This document shows, piece by piece, positions 5,709-12,428 of a stretch of DNA of 12,429 nucleotides. The translations under genes were made by a program, and so were the position numbers. The DNA is taken from contig JBHJOP010000086.1 of assembly GCA_050329575.1 (NCBI GenBank), positions 1 through 12,429 of the forward strand. The letters are read 5' to 3'. The notes beneath the pieces are model-generated. The model did no database searches, was not told the origin of the DNA, and saw only the letters and a program-made list of their open reading frames with translations. Position 1 is the stretch's first letter. Every line of letters starts with the position of its first letter. The stretch comes from JAUXFS01 sp050329575. GTDB taxonomy: Bacteria; Pseudomonadota; Alphaproteobacteria; Rhodospirillales; Defluviicoccaceae.

Positions 5709-6955
5709 GAGCCGTCCCGGGCGACCAGGGCGTCGATCACCTTGTCGATGTAGCGGCCCTGGAACCGGGTGATGCCGAGTTCGAGCGCCCATTTTACCGC
5801 TTCGTCCCGGTCGACCCGGCCGATCAGCATGCGGTCGGGGCCGGTGCGGGCGACGATCTCGCGGACGCCGGCGCGGCGGTCGGGGGAGAGCTGGCCGTAG
5901 GCGTCCCAGTCCCAGCAGATCTTGACGAAGTCGGCGCCGAGTCGGCTCACGTCGCAGAATTCCAGGGTCAACGGGCTGAGGCCGTCGATCAGCACCCGGT
6001 AGCCGTGGTCCTGCAGCGTGTCGCGGGCGGCGGTGAAGGCCGCGACATCGGCCAGGATGTCGACCAACTGGATCTCGATGACCGGCCGACCGCCACTGGT
6101 GCCGTCGTGCTGTTGCTTGTGGAACAGGTGGAACTCGCCGGAGGCCAGCGAGCTGATGTTGAGGTTGAGGCTGATCGGCTCCCGCCCGCGGGCGAGGCCG
6201 CGACGGGGGACCGTCGTCAGCACGTGCCTGTCCAGCACCTCGGTCAGGTAGCGGAACAGGCTGGTGCTCTCTGTGAGGCGGACGCCGGGCGTGACACGGG
6301 CCTGCAATTCGCTCATCGAGACATAGGTTTCGCGAAACAACGGCTGACCCCTGCCCCCGGGGTGGATACGGATCGCCGTTTGCTGACGGATGAGATCCGG
6401 GATCCGTGCCCTTTCCAGCCTGCGGCCAAGGACGGCCAGGTTGACCGGATCGAGCGGACGCTCGCCATCGCACCGGCGGGCGGCGGCGGACCGACGGACA
6501 GCCGCTTGCGGGACGACGGTCGACTGAGCCGCCGCAAGGGCCGACAACGCTGCGTGATCGCTCGGTCGGCGCAGGTCGAACCACGTCACCAGCGGATCGT
6601 CGAGGCGCCCATCGCCCCAGCTGAGGCCGGTTTCCGCTGAGATCGTCCGGCGGACCCGCCCGACCGCGGCGTCGATGTCGGCCAAAGGGAGTCCGAGGCA
6701 GACGAGGACGACGTCACCACTCCGCAGTCGGAACACCTGGGCACCGTCCCGTATCGCCAGCGAGGCCAGCGAACGCAACACGGCCGCAAGGGCCCTCGGC
6801 CGATACCCGGCCGGCTCGATCCGCGACAGATGCAACTGGGCGCCATAGGCGCCGCGTCGGTCGCGGCCGAGTCCGTGCAGATGGTCCAGAAGGGTCCGGT
6901 CCTGGCCGCGGTGCTGCCGAACCGCGTGGGGTTCGGCGGCGGCTGATTCGATCAT
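5705..6955 (-). CDS. Degenerate GGDEF/EAL-like protein, first of a tandem pair
   Basis: A 416-residue cytoplasmic protein. Residues about 38-110 look like a degenerate GGDEF domain (FRLRSGDVVLVCLG, 75-88, in place of a GGDEF strand-loop). Residues about 165-405 look like an EAL domain. It keeps the asparagine region LNLNIS (263-268), one aspartate of the metal pair (LIDGLS, 322-327), the lysine (FVKICW, 343-348) and the closing FQGRYID (398-404). It has YVS at the EAL signature, IEIQLV in place of the metal-binding ITE (293-298), and IGRVD in place of AEGVE (378-382). Loss of several metal ligands predicts no phosphodiesterase activity, though nucleotide binding cannot be excluded. I prefer ATG 6955; a TTG two codons upstream (6961) is possible and neither has a clear ribosome-binding site. 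It shares the stretch PGVxLTxxxxLFRxLTExLDR with the next gene. Confidence 0.77.
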   Translation of the reverse strand: MIESAAAEPHAVRQHRGQDRTLLDHLHGLGRDRRGAYGAQLHLSRIEPAGYRPRALAAVLRSLASLAIRDGAQVFRLRSGDVVLVCLGLPLADIDAAVGRVRRTISAETGLSWGDGRLDDPLVTWFDLRRPSDHAALSALAAAQSTVVPQAAVRRSAAARRCDGERPLDPVNLAVLGRRLERARIPDLIRQQTAIRIHPGGRGQPLFRETYVSMSELQARVTPGVRLTESTSLFRYLTEVLDRHVLTTVPRRGLARGREPISLNLNISSLASGEFHLFHKQQHDGTSGGRPVIEIQLVDILADVAAFTAARDTLQDHGYRVLIDGLSPLTLEFCDVSRLGADFVKICWDWDAYGQLSPDRRAGVREIVARTGPDRMLIGRVDRDEAVKWALELGITRFQGRYIDKVIDALVARDGS

Positions 6956-7075
6956 CGGCAAGCGCTGCTGTACGGGATACGCTCAAACTCCTGTCGAAGG
7001 CTAAGGGCAAACCGTTAACAACAGGCTTATCCGGCGGCGTTGGCGACCGGGTTGTCATTGCCGGTGAAGCGGTTC
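6956..7075. promoter_or_regulatory. Divergent intergenic region with AT-richer TTAAC patch
   Basis: These 120 bases separate the divergent degenerate-EAL operon and the phosphatase gene and must contain promoters for both if each is transcribed from here. The segment about 6985-7028 is locally AT-richer and contains the palindrome GTTAAC (7014-7019) and CTAAGGGCAAACCGTTAA around it. I cannot assign clear -35/-10 pairs. The half-sites resemble the TTAA elements of the alphaproteobacterial regulator CtrA, but the spacing (10 instead of 7) does not fit. Confidence 0.3.
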
Positions 7076-7840
7076 ATGGTCGACGCGATGATCGATCGAG
7101 ATGCTGACAACGGCGCGCAGGCATTGCGGGCGCGGGTTCCCGACGGCCTGCGGCTCTACGTGATCGGCGACATCCACGGTCGCCGCGACTTGCTCGTCCG
7201 GCTGCATGATCGGATCGTTGCCGATGCCGAGGCGGCCGCGGGCCTGAAGCACACCGTCATCTACCTCGGCGACTACGTCGATCGCGGCCCGGAATCGTTC
7301 GAGGTTCTCGACCGACTGATCAACGAGCCGCTGGCTGGGTTCGACACGATCCATCTCAAGGGCAATCATGAAGACATGATGCTCGCGTTCCTTTCCGGTG
7401 CGGCCGGCTCCCTGTGGACCGGAAACGGCGGCATCGAGACGCTGGGGAGCTACGGCTTGCAGCCGCCGCCCACGCTGTTCGATGGTGCGGATCTGGAGTC
7501 GCTCCGCTACCGGCTCCGCCGGGCGATCCCCTCGGACCACGTCAGGTTTCTCGAAGGCCTGCGGCTCTGCCATACCGAGGGCGACTATTTTTTCGTCCAT
7601 GCCGGCGTCCGGCCGGGAAAGCCGCTCGCCGACCAGGATCCCCGCGAAATGATGTGGATCCGTGATCCGTTCCTCGGCTCGAACGCGAGTTTCGGCAAGC
7701 GGGTGGTTCACGGTCACTCGCCTTGTGCCGAGCCCGAGGTGTCGTGGAATCGCATCGGGATCGATACCGGTGCGTGCTGGACCGGGCGGCTTACCTGTCT
7801 TGTCCTCGAAGGCGACGCGCACCGGTTCCTGCAGACTTAG
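7076..7840 (+). CDS. PP2A/ApaH-type metallophosphatase (serine/threonine phosphatase family)
   Basis: A 254-residue cytoplasmic calcineurin-like phosphoesterase. The full set of metal-binding motifs is present in order: GDIHG (31-35), GDYVDRG (65-71), GNHE (96-99), FVHAGV (His175) and HGHS (212-215). Together they hold two divalent metals and predict an active enzyme. Bacterial relatives dephosphorylate phosphoproteins or cleave diadenosine tetraphosphate; sequence alone does not decide which. The segment SLWTGNGGIETL (112-123) is typical of the serine/threonine-phosphatase-like bacterial group. Start choice is uncertain: ATG at 7076 or 7088, GTG at 7064 and TTG at 7040 are all in frame, without a strong ribosome-binding site; conserved sequence begins only after residue 24. 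It is divergent from the degenerate-EAL operon, and a small hairpin follows its stop. Confidence 0.9.
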   Translation: MVDAMIDRDADNGAQALRARVPDGLRLYVIGDIHGRRDLLVRLHDRIVADAEAAAGLKHTVIYLGDYVDRGPESFEVLDRLINEPLAGFDTIHLKGNHEDMMLAFLSGAAGSLWTGNGGIETLGSYGLQPPPTLFDGADLESLRYRLRRAIPSDHVRFLEGLRLCHTEGDYFFVHAGVRPGKPLADQDPREMMWIRDPFLGSNASFGKRVVHGHSPCAEPEVSWNRIGIDTGACWTGRLTCLVLEGDAHRFLQT

Positions 7841-7847
7841 GAGGGCT

Positions 7848-7864
7848 CGGCGAAACCGTCGCCG
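7848..7864 (+). terminator. Short hairpin after the phosphatase gene
   Basis: CGGCGA (7848-7853) and TCGCCG (7859-7864) form a perfect 6-bp stem around a 5-nt loop, 7 nt after the phosphatase stop codon. Position fits a terminator, but the following bases (CTTGCC) are not a T-run, so termination strength is doubtful. Confidence 0.35.
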
Positions 7865-7867
7865 CTT

Positions 7868-7893
7868 GCCGACAGAGGTGGCCGACAGAGGTG
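7868..7893. repeat. Perfect 13-bp tandem duplication
   Basis: GCCGACAGAGGTG occurs twice head to tail (7868-7880 and 7881-7893). The last copy overlaps a small GACAG/CTGTC inverted repeat (7884-7899). Thirteen bases is not a multiple of three, consistent with a non-coding location. It could be a recent slippage duplication or a paired protein-binding site. Confidence 0.8.
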
Positions 7894-8017
7894 ACTGTCT
7901 GTGGTCGTTGGCGGAGGGATCGATGTGGAGGTCGCACGCATGGGCAAGCGCCGGGCAGGTCGGGACGAGGAGATTCCCGCACACCTTCCCAGAATGTGGC
8001 GCGGCGGGCGACATTTG

Positions 8018-8048
8018 GTTGCAATCATGCCAGACTTGCAACTAGTAT
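8018..8048 (+). promoter_or_regulatory. Inverted repeat GTTGCAA-N11-TTGCAAC and possible promoter of gmhA
   Basis: Two 7-bp arms, GTTGCAA (8018-8024) and TTGCAAC (8036-8042), are exact reverse complements separated by 11 bp, so their centres are 18 bp apart, suitable for a dimeric regulator. TTGCAA (8019-8024) could also serve as a -35 element with TAGTAT (8043-8048) as a -10 at 18-bp spacing. Both matches are imperfect. If this is the promoter, the site would overlap it and could act as an operator for gmhA-hldE. Confidence 0.35.
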
Positions 8049-8224
8049 GGCCCGTCTCTGCCGCGAGCTGAGTAGCAAGACTCAATCTCTCATGACGCTG
8101 ACGGTCCGAAACGGTGAACGTGCACCCGCTGATGTGATGGTGTCGGCGGCCTTTGTCTTCCGTTACGACGATTCCCCCGTCCAGGGGACTCCGCGCGGTG
8201 CCGGGTCGGCGGGGAGGTGACGGA

Positions 8225-8812
8225 GTGGACGACATGGAGCTGGACGCCCTGTTCGATGGTGAGCTGGCGGAGCACGCAGTCGTGCTGGAGACCATCCGCG
8301 GCACGCTGCGCGCGCCGTTCGTCCGCCTGGTCAGGGCCTGCGTCGCGTCGGTCCGCGACGGCGGCAAGATCGTCTTCTTCGGCAACGGCGGCAGCGCTGC
8401 CGACGCCCAGCATTTGGCGACCGAGTTGACCGTCCGTTATGTCCGCGACCGGCCGCCGATCCCTGCCCTGGCCCTGACCACCGACAGCTCGGCACTGACC
8501 GCCATCGGCAACGATCTCGGGTTCGATGCCTTGTTCGCGCGCCAGGTCCAGGCCTTGTGCCGACGGGAGGACGTCTGCATCGGCATCTCCACCTCCGGCA
8601 ACAGCGAGAACGTCATCCGCGGTCTCGCGGCGGCACGGGAGGTGGGATGCGTGGCCGCCGGCTTCGGCGGTCGCGACGGCGGCCGGATGAGGGTGTTCGC
8701 CGACCCGTTGCTGATCGTGCCTTCGACGACAACCTCGCGAGTTCAGGAAATGCACATCACGCTCGGGCACATGCTGTGCGCGGCGGTGGAGAGGCGTCTG
8801 GAACTGACATGA
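8225..8812 (+). CDS. gmhA: Phosphoheptose isomerase GmhA
   Basis: A 195-residue SIS-domain enzyme that converts sedoheptulose-7-phosphate to D-glycero-D-manno-heptose-7-phosphate, the first step towards ADP-heptose for the lipopolysaccharide inner core; cytoplasmic tetramer in known members. The motifs are diagnostic: FFGNGGSAADAQHLATEL (51-68), LTTDSSALTAIGND (84-97), GISTSGNSENV (120-130) and SRVQEMHITLGH (171-182). The zinc ligands of E. coli GmhA (His61, Glu65, Gln172, His180) correspond to His63, Glu67, Gln174 and His182. I chose the GTG at 8225 because a strong GGAGG (8213-8217) lies 7 nt before it; the ATG three codons later would be 16 nt away. Its stop overlaps the hldE start as ATGA, so the two are one operon. 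Confidence 0.96.
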   Translation: MDDMELDALFDGELAEHAVVLETIRGTLRAPFVRLVRACVASVRDGGKIVFFGNGGSAADAQHLATELTVRYVRDRPPIPALALTTDSSALTAIGNDLGFDALFARQVQALCRREDVCIGISTSGNSENVIRGLAAAREVGCVAAGFGGRDGGRMRVFADPLLIVPSTTTSRVQEMHITLGHMLCAAVERRLELT

Positions 8813-10269
8813 CCGAGCGCGCGGCCCTGATGCCCCTCGTCGAAGCGCTGGGTAATGCCCGCGTTCTCTGCATCGGCGACGTCATGCTGGATCGCTACGT
8901 CCATGGGCGCGTCGAACGCATTTCTCCCGAGGCCCCGATTCCGGTGCTCAGTGTGGAGCGGGAGGCCACGATGCTGGGCGGTGCCGGCAACGTGGTGCGC
9001 AACCTGCTCGCGCTCGGCGCCACCGGCCGCTTCATTTCGGTGGTGGGCGCCGACCCCGCCGCCGACGATCTTCGTGCGCTGCTTGCCGACGAGCGAAACA
9101 TCGGGTTTGCGTTGATCACCGAGCCCGGCCGACGCACGTCGATCAAGACCCGGTACCTTGCCGGCAACCAGCAGATCGTGCGCGCCGACTGGGAAACCGT
9201 GGAGCCGCTGTCGGAGGCCGCCCATGCCGCCGTCTTCCGCGCCGCGACGGAAATGCTTCCGGAATGTTCGGTCATGGTGCTCTCGGACTACGGCAAGGGC
9301 GTGTTCGGCAACGGCCTCGTCGGTCGATTGATCGCCGCGGCCCATGCAGCCGGAAAGAAGGTGATCGTCGATCCGAAGGGCAACGGCTATCAGCGATATC
9401 GGGGTGCCGACGTGATCACGCCCAACCGCTACGAGCTCGCCCAGGCTGTCAACGCGACGATCGTCGAGGGACAGGAGGGCACCCATGCCCGAGACCTGAT
9501 CGCCACCTACGATTTCGGTGCCGTACTCGCCACCCTCGGTGAGGACGGGATGCTGCTGGTCACCGCCGCCGGCGACGTCAGGCCGCTACCGGCGGAGGCG
9601 AGGGAGGTGTTCGACGTTTCCGGCGCCGGCGACACGGTGGTCGCCACCGTCGCGGCGGCGCTGGCGATCGGCGCCCCGCTGGAACGGGCGGCGGCGCTCG
9701 CCAACGTGACCGCCGGCATCGTCGTCGGCAAGGTCGGCACCGCGACGGTCTATGCCTCGGAAGTGGCACAGGAGCTTCTGCACCACGACCTGTCCAAGGT
9801 CGAAGCCAAGGCGATGGTTCTGGAGGCCGCTCGCGACCGGGTCGAGCGCTGGCGGCGCCGCGGCCTCAGGATCGGCTTTACCAACGGCTGCTTCGACCTC
9901 CTTCACCCGGGTCACGTGTCACTGCTCAACCAGGCGAAGGAAGCTTGCGACCGGCTGGTGGTGGGGCTCAACAACGATGCGTCGGTAGCGCGGCTGAAGG
10001 GGCCGGGACGGCCGATCCAGTCGGAAGTGGCCCGGACCACCGTGCTGGCATCCCTGTCCACCGTCGATCTGGTGGTGGTGTTCGGCGAGGACACGCCGAT
10101 CCGGGTCATCGAGAAGCTGCGCCCCGACGTCCTCGTCAAGGGCGCCGACTATCGTCTCGACGAGGTCGTCGGCGCCGACGTGGTCCAGGGATACGGCGGC
10201 CGGGTGATGCTCGCCCGACTGCAGCCGGGCTACAGCACCACGGCCACCCTGTCGCGGATCACGACCTAG
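8809..10269 (+). CDS. hldE: Bifunctional heptose-7-phosphate kinase / heptose-1-phosphate adenylyltransferase HldE
   Basis: A 486-residue cytoplasmic enzyme, close to the 477 residues of E. coli HldE, with both activities fused. Residues 1-325 are a PfkB/ribokinase-type kinase that phosphorylates C1 of heptose-7-phosphate: GDVMLDRY (23-30), the glycine pair GGAGN (57-61), and the anion-hole motif GAGD (272-275) with catalytic Asp275. Residues about 350-486 are the nucleotidyltransferase that makes ADP-heptose from heptose-1-phosphate: TNGCFDLLHPGH (358-369, with the HxGH motif) and GRPIQSE (400-406). Between the two reactions GmhB must remove the C7 phosphate; no gmhB is seen here. The ATG overlaps the gmhA stop (ATGA, 8809-8812), implying coupled translation. 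Both active sites look intact. Confidence 0.97.
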   Translation: MTERAALMPLVEALGNARVLCIGDVMLDRYVHGRVERISPEAPIPVLSVEREATMLGGAGNVVRNLLALGATGRFISVVGADPAADDLRALLADERNIGFALITEPGRRTSIKTRYLAGNQQIVRADWETVEPLSEAAHAAVFRAATEMLPECSVMVLSDYGKGVFGNGLVGRLIAAAHAAGKKVIVDPKGNGYQRYRGADVITPNRYELAQAVNATIVEGQEGTHARDLIATYDFGAVLATLGEDGMLLVTAAGDVRPLPAEAREVFDVSGAGDTVVATVAAALAIGAPLERAAALANVTAGIVVGKVGTATVYASEVAQELLHHDLSKVEAKAMVLEAARDRVERWRRRGLRIGFTNGCFDLLHPGHVSLLNQAKEACDRLVVGLNNDASVARLKGPGRPIQSEVARTTVLASLSTVDLVVVFGEDTPIRVIEKLRPDVLVKGADYRLDEVVGADVVQGYGGRVMLARLQPGYSTTATLSRITT

Positions 10270-10297
10270 CCGCGCGGTCGCCAGCACTCGGGTTCAG

Positions 10298-10906
10298 GTG
10301 ACGCCGCTCGAAGCCCATCTTCTCTTCGCCACCGCTTGGCTGACCTTCGCGGCCGTTCATTCGCTGCTCGCGGGCGAGTCCGCCAAACGGCGGTTGCGAC
10401 CCCGCCTCGGCGCCTTCTACCGGCTCGTCTACAACGTGGTCGCGGTCGCCCACCTCTCCCTCGTGTGGCTGGTCGGTCGGTGGACGCTGGGCGGAGCCGA
10501 CCCGTTCGCGCTCCCGCCTGGGGCCCGAACCGCGGTGGACGCCATCGAAGTGGTGGGGTGGCTGCTGCTGCTCGTCGGCCTTCGCGGCTATGACCTCGGC
10601 CGGCTCGTCGGCGCCCGTCAGATCCGCAACCGGCGGCGGGGCATCGACGAGCCCGAGGATGAACCGCTGCGCCTCGACGGTCTGCACCGGTACGTCCGCC
10701 ACCCGCTCTACGCCGGAGCGATGCTGATTTTGTGGGGGCGGGCCGTCGATCCGTTCGGAGTGGCGACGGCGGTGTGGGGCACCGCCTACATGCTGGTCGG
10801 CACCTGGTTCGAGGAACGAAAGCTGCTCCGGCTCTACGGCGAGGCCTATGCCGCCTACCGCCGACGGGTGCCGGCCTTCCTGCCTTGGAAGGGCCGGGCG
10901 GTCTGA
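10298..10906 (+). CDS. Membrane protein of the isoprenylcysteine methyltransferase / NnrU-like type
   Basis: A 202-residue membrane protein with hydrophobic segments at about 6-24, 43-60, 82-99 and 137-170 (probably two helices). The C-terminal half carries the hallmark pattern of the ICMT/PEMT-like methyltransferase superfamily: YVRHPLYAG (132-140), a tryptophan-rich helix, then FEERKLLRLYGEAYAAYRRRVP (171-192, with the Glu-Glu pair). The N-terminal half (HSLLAGESAKRRLRPRLG) recalls NnrU-like proteins. Such proteins bind S-adenosylmethionine at the membrane; the acceptor here is unknown, and bacterial members are mostly uncharacterised. GTG at 10298 is the first reasonable start, 28 nt after hldE, without a strong ribosome-binding site. 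The short gap suggests co-transcription with gmhA-hldE, so a link to envelope lipids is conceivable but unproven. Confidence 0.82.
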   Translation: MTPLEAHLLFATAWLTFAAVHSLLAGESAKRRLRPRLGAFYRLVYNVVAVAHLSLVWLVGRWTLGGADPFALPPGARTAVDAIEVVGWLLLLVGLRGYDLGRLVGARQIRNRRRGIDEPEDEPLRLDGLHRYVRHPLYAGAMLILWGRAVDPFGVATAVWGTAYMLVGTWFEERKLLRLYGEAYAAYRRRVPAFLPWKGRAV

Positions 10907-10933
10907 GCGCTGCGCATGGCCGCATCCGATGCG

Positions 10934-10962
10934 TTGACGATCGTGCCCCGGATGCAAATATG
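10934..10962 (+). promoter_or_regulatory. Possible promoter of the MFS transporter gene
   Basis: TTGACG (10934-10939) matches five of six bases of a -35 element. About 16-17 bp on lies the AT-rich AAATATG (10956-10962), a weak -10. The 112-nt gap between the membrane methyltransferase-like gene and the MFS gene is otherwise GC-rich. The MFS ribosome-binding site GGGAGG lies at 11005-11010. Confidence 0.35.
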
Positions 10963-11018
10963 CGGACGGCGGCGGTCGGTCGGCGGCCGGCCGCCCGGGC
11001 ATTCGGGAGGGTCGGTTC

Positions 11019-12224
11019 GTGGGGCGAAGAGCGACCATCGCGCTGATCTGCGGCGCGCTCGTGTTGACCCTGGCGATGGGCATCCGCCAGACCTTCGGCC
11101 TTTTTCTGTCGCCGATGAGCATCGATCTCGGCATCGGCCGCGAGTCGTTCGCCCTCGCGATGGCGATCCAGAACCTCCTGTGGGGGGCGTTGCAGCCGCT
11201 GACCGGGATGATCGCCGACAGGTACGGGGCCGGACGGGTCCTTGCGGCCGGGGTCGTCGCCTACGTGGCCGGACTCCTGGTGATGTCGGGTGCGACCGGC
11301 ACCTTCGGGATCTACCTCGGCGGCGGCGTGCTGGTCGGGCTGGCAATGAGCTGTACCAGCTTCGCGGTGGTGCTGGGTGCGATCGGCCGCGCGGTGACGG
11401 CGGAGAAGCGCAGCATGGCGCTCGGCGTCGCCAGCGCCGGCGGTTCGTTCGGCCAGTTCGTGATGGCGCCGGTCGGCCAGGGACTGATCACCGCGAACGG
11501 TTGGTCGGACGCGCTGCTGACGATGGCGGGGCTGGCGCTGCTGATGGCGCCGCTCGCCCTGGCCCTGGCGGGCCGCCTAGCCGGGTCGGCCTCCGGGCCG
11601 GCTGCCGTCACGGTGCCCGCCCAGAGCCTCCGTGCCGCGGTGGCGGAGGCGGGCCGCCATGGCGGCTATTGGTATCTCTCCATCGGTTTCTTCGTCTGCG
11701 GCTTCCAGGTGGTGTTCATCGCCGTTCATCTGCCGGCGTATCTCGGCGATATCGGCCTCGACGCCGCCCTCGGGGCGACGGCGCTGGCGCTGATCGGCTT
11801 CTTCAACATCGTCGGCACCTGGGGCTGCGGCGTGCTCGGCGGCCGCTATTCGAAGAAGTATCTTCTCTCGGGTCTCTACATCCTGCGGTCGCTGGTCATC
11901 GCCGTGTTCCTGGCGGCGCCGAAGACCGAGGCGACGGTGTTGCTGTTCGCCGCCGCGATCGGGATCCTCTGGCTGGGCACGGTGCCGCTGACCAGTGGCC
12001 TGGTCGCCCAGATCTTCGGGGTGCGCTACATGTCGACGCTGTTCGGCCTCGTCTTCTTCAGCCATCAGCTCGGCAGCTTCCTCGGCGTCTGGCTGGGCGG
12101 CGTGGTGTTCGACGCCACCGGGTCCTACGACGCGATCTGGATCGCCTCGATCCTGCTGGGCCTTGCCGCCGCCGCCCTGCATCTGCCGATCACCGAACAG
12201 CCGCTGCGCCCCGCCGAGGCGTGA
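11019..12224 (+). CDS. Major facilitator superfamily (MFS) transporter
   Basis: A 401-residue protein with the length and hydrophobic profile of a 12-helix MFS permease. It has two halves of six helices separated by a hydrophilic loop at about 186-213. Motif A appears between helices 2 and 3 as GMIADRYGAGR (63-73), and a glycine-rich motif resembling motif C is seen at GVASAGGSFGQFVMAPVGQG (136-155). The start is GTG at 11019, supported by GGGAGG 8 nt upstream. The overall look (GIRQTFGLFLSPM near the N-terminus) resembles the oxalate/formate-antiporter and monocarboxylate-type MFS group, but substrate cannot be told from sequence. It is separated by 112 nt from the gene before it and converges with a minus-strand gene only 3 nt beyond its stop. 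Confidence 0.92.
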   Translation: MGRRATIALICGALVLTLAMGIRQTFGLFLSPMSIDLGIGRESFALAMAIQNLLWGALQPLTGMIADRYGAGRVLAAGVVAYVAGLLVMSGATGTFGIYLGGGVLVGLAMSCTSFAVVLGAIGRAVTAEKRSMALGVASAGGSFGQFVMAPVGQGLITANGWSDALLTMAGLALLMAPLALALAGRLAGSASGPAAVTVPAQSLRAAVAEAGRHGGYWYLSIGFFVCGFQVVFIAVHLPAYLGDIGLDAALGATALALIGFFNIVGTWGCGVLGGRYSKKYLLSGLYILRSLVIAVFLAAPKTEATVLLFAAAIGILWLGTVPLTSGLVAQIFGVRYMSTLFGLVFFSHQLGSFLGVWLGGVVFDATGSYDAIWIASILLGLAAAALHLPITEQPLRPAEA

Positions 12225-12227
12225 CGG

Positions 12228-12428
12228 TCAACGGCGGGCGATCCGCAGATACATCTTTCCGAGACCGTTGAATGCGCAGAACATGGCTTTGAACTCGGCG
12301 GCGAAGGTTTCCCGGGAGACGTTCGAGCCGCTCGCGGCGATGGCGGCGTAAACCTCGCGAAGCGTTCGCCGGCCGTCGATCCGACCGAGGATCGCGCCGG
12401 TCAGCGGCGGCAGCGGGCGGCGGAACGA
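12228..12428 (-). CDS. C-terminal end of an unrecognised protein (partial)
   Basis: The minus strand is open from the right edge to a TGA at 12230-12228, giving the last 66 residues of a protein whose start lies outside the window. The residues include RPLPPLTGAILGRIDGRRTL (3-22) and FNGLGKMYLRIARR (53-66). The pattern 'aliphatic-x-x-x-IDG-x-x-T-aliphatic-x-x-aliphatic' recalls a PqqD-like or winged-helix segment of the kind found at the C-terminus of some methyltransferases; that is a weak impression. The codon bias matches neighbouring genes (GC-rich third positions), and the gene converges with the MFS gene with 3 nt between stops, so I take it as real. Function is unknown. Confidence 0.6.
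   Translation of the reverse strand, partial: SFRRPLPPLTGAILGRIDGRRTLREVYAAIAASGSNVSRETFAAEFKAMFCAFNGLGKMYLRIARR

Larger units (their letters stand above)
7841..8224 (+). other. 384-nt non-coding gap upstream of gmhA
   Basis: I see no gene here that I can support. The gap holds a hairpin just after the phosphatase stop (7848-7864), a perfect 13-bp tandem duplication (7868-7893), a GTTGCAA/TTGCAAC inverted repeat (8018-8042) and the gmhA ribosome-binding site (GGAGG, 8213-8217). A 57-codon frame beginning with ATG at 8047 ends inside the gmhA ribosome-binding site region, but has no recognisable domain and no convincing ribosome-binding site of its own. The leader of gmhA-hldE is thus either long or starts near 8055. 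Confidence 0.45.

Noticed and set aside
5709..6584. Extension of the second pseudo-EAL frame upstream of its GTG
   Set aside because: The extra 292 codons read arginine/proline-rich nonsense over the first pseudo-EAL gene, which has clear homology in the other frame.
6985..7028. CtrA binding site (TTAA-N7-TTAA) between the divergent genes
   Set aside because: Only one TTAA is intact and the spacing to the partial CTAA is 10, not 7.
7055..8041. Minus-strand open frame of about 330 codons opposite the phosphatase
   Set aside because: It is antisense to a gene with all five metallophosphatase motifs; the translation shows no domain.
8047..8220. Small frame (57 codons) just upstream of gmhA as a leader peptide
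   Set aside because: There is no convincing ribosome-binding site and no recognisable product; it ends in the gmhA ribosome-binding region, but that can be chance.
10259..11134. Minus-strand open frame opposite the methyltransferase-like gene
   Set aside because: The product is rich in Arg, Pro and Gly and lacks a domain, while the plus strand encodes a membrane protein with family motifs.
11577..12182. Minus-strand open frame opposite the MFS gene
   Set aside because: Antisense shadow of a clear 12-helix transporter; low-complexity E/R/Q-rich translation.
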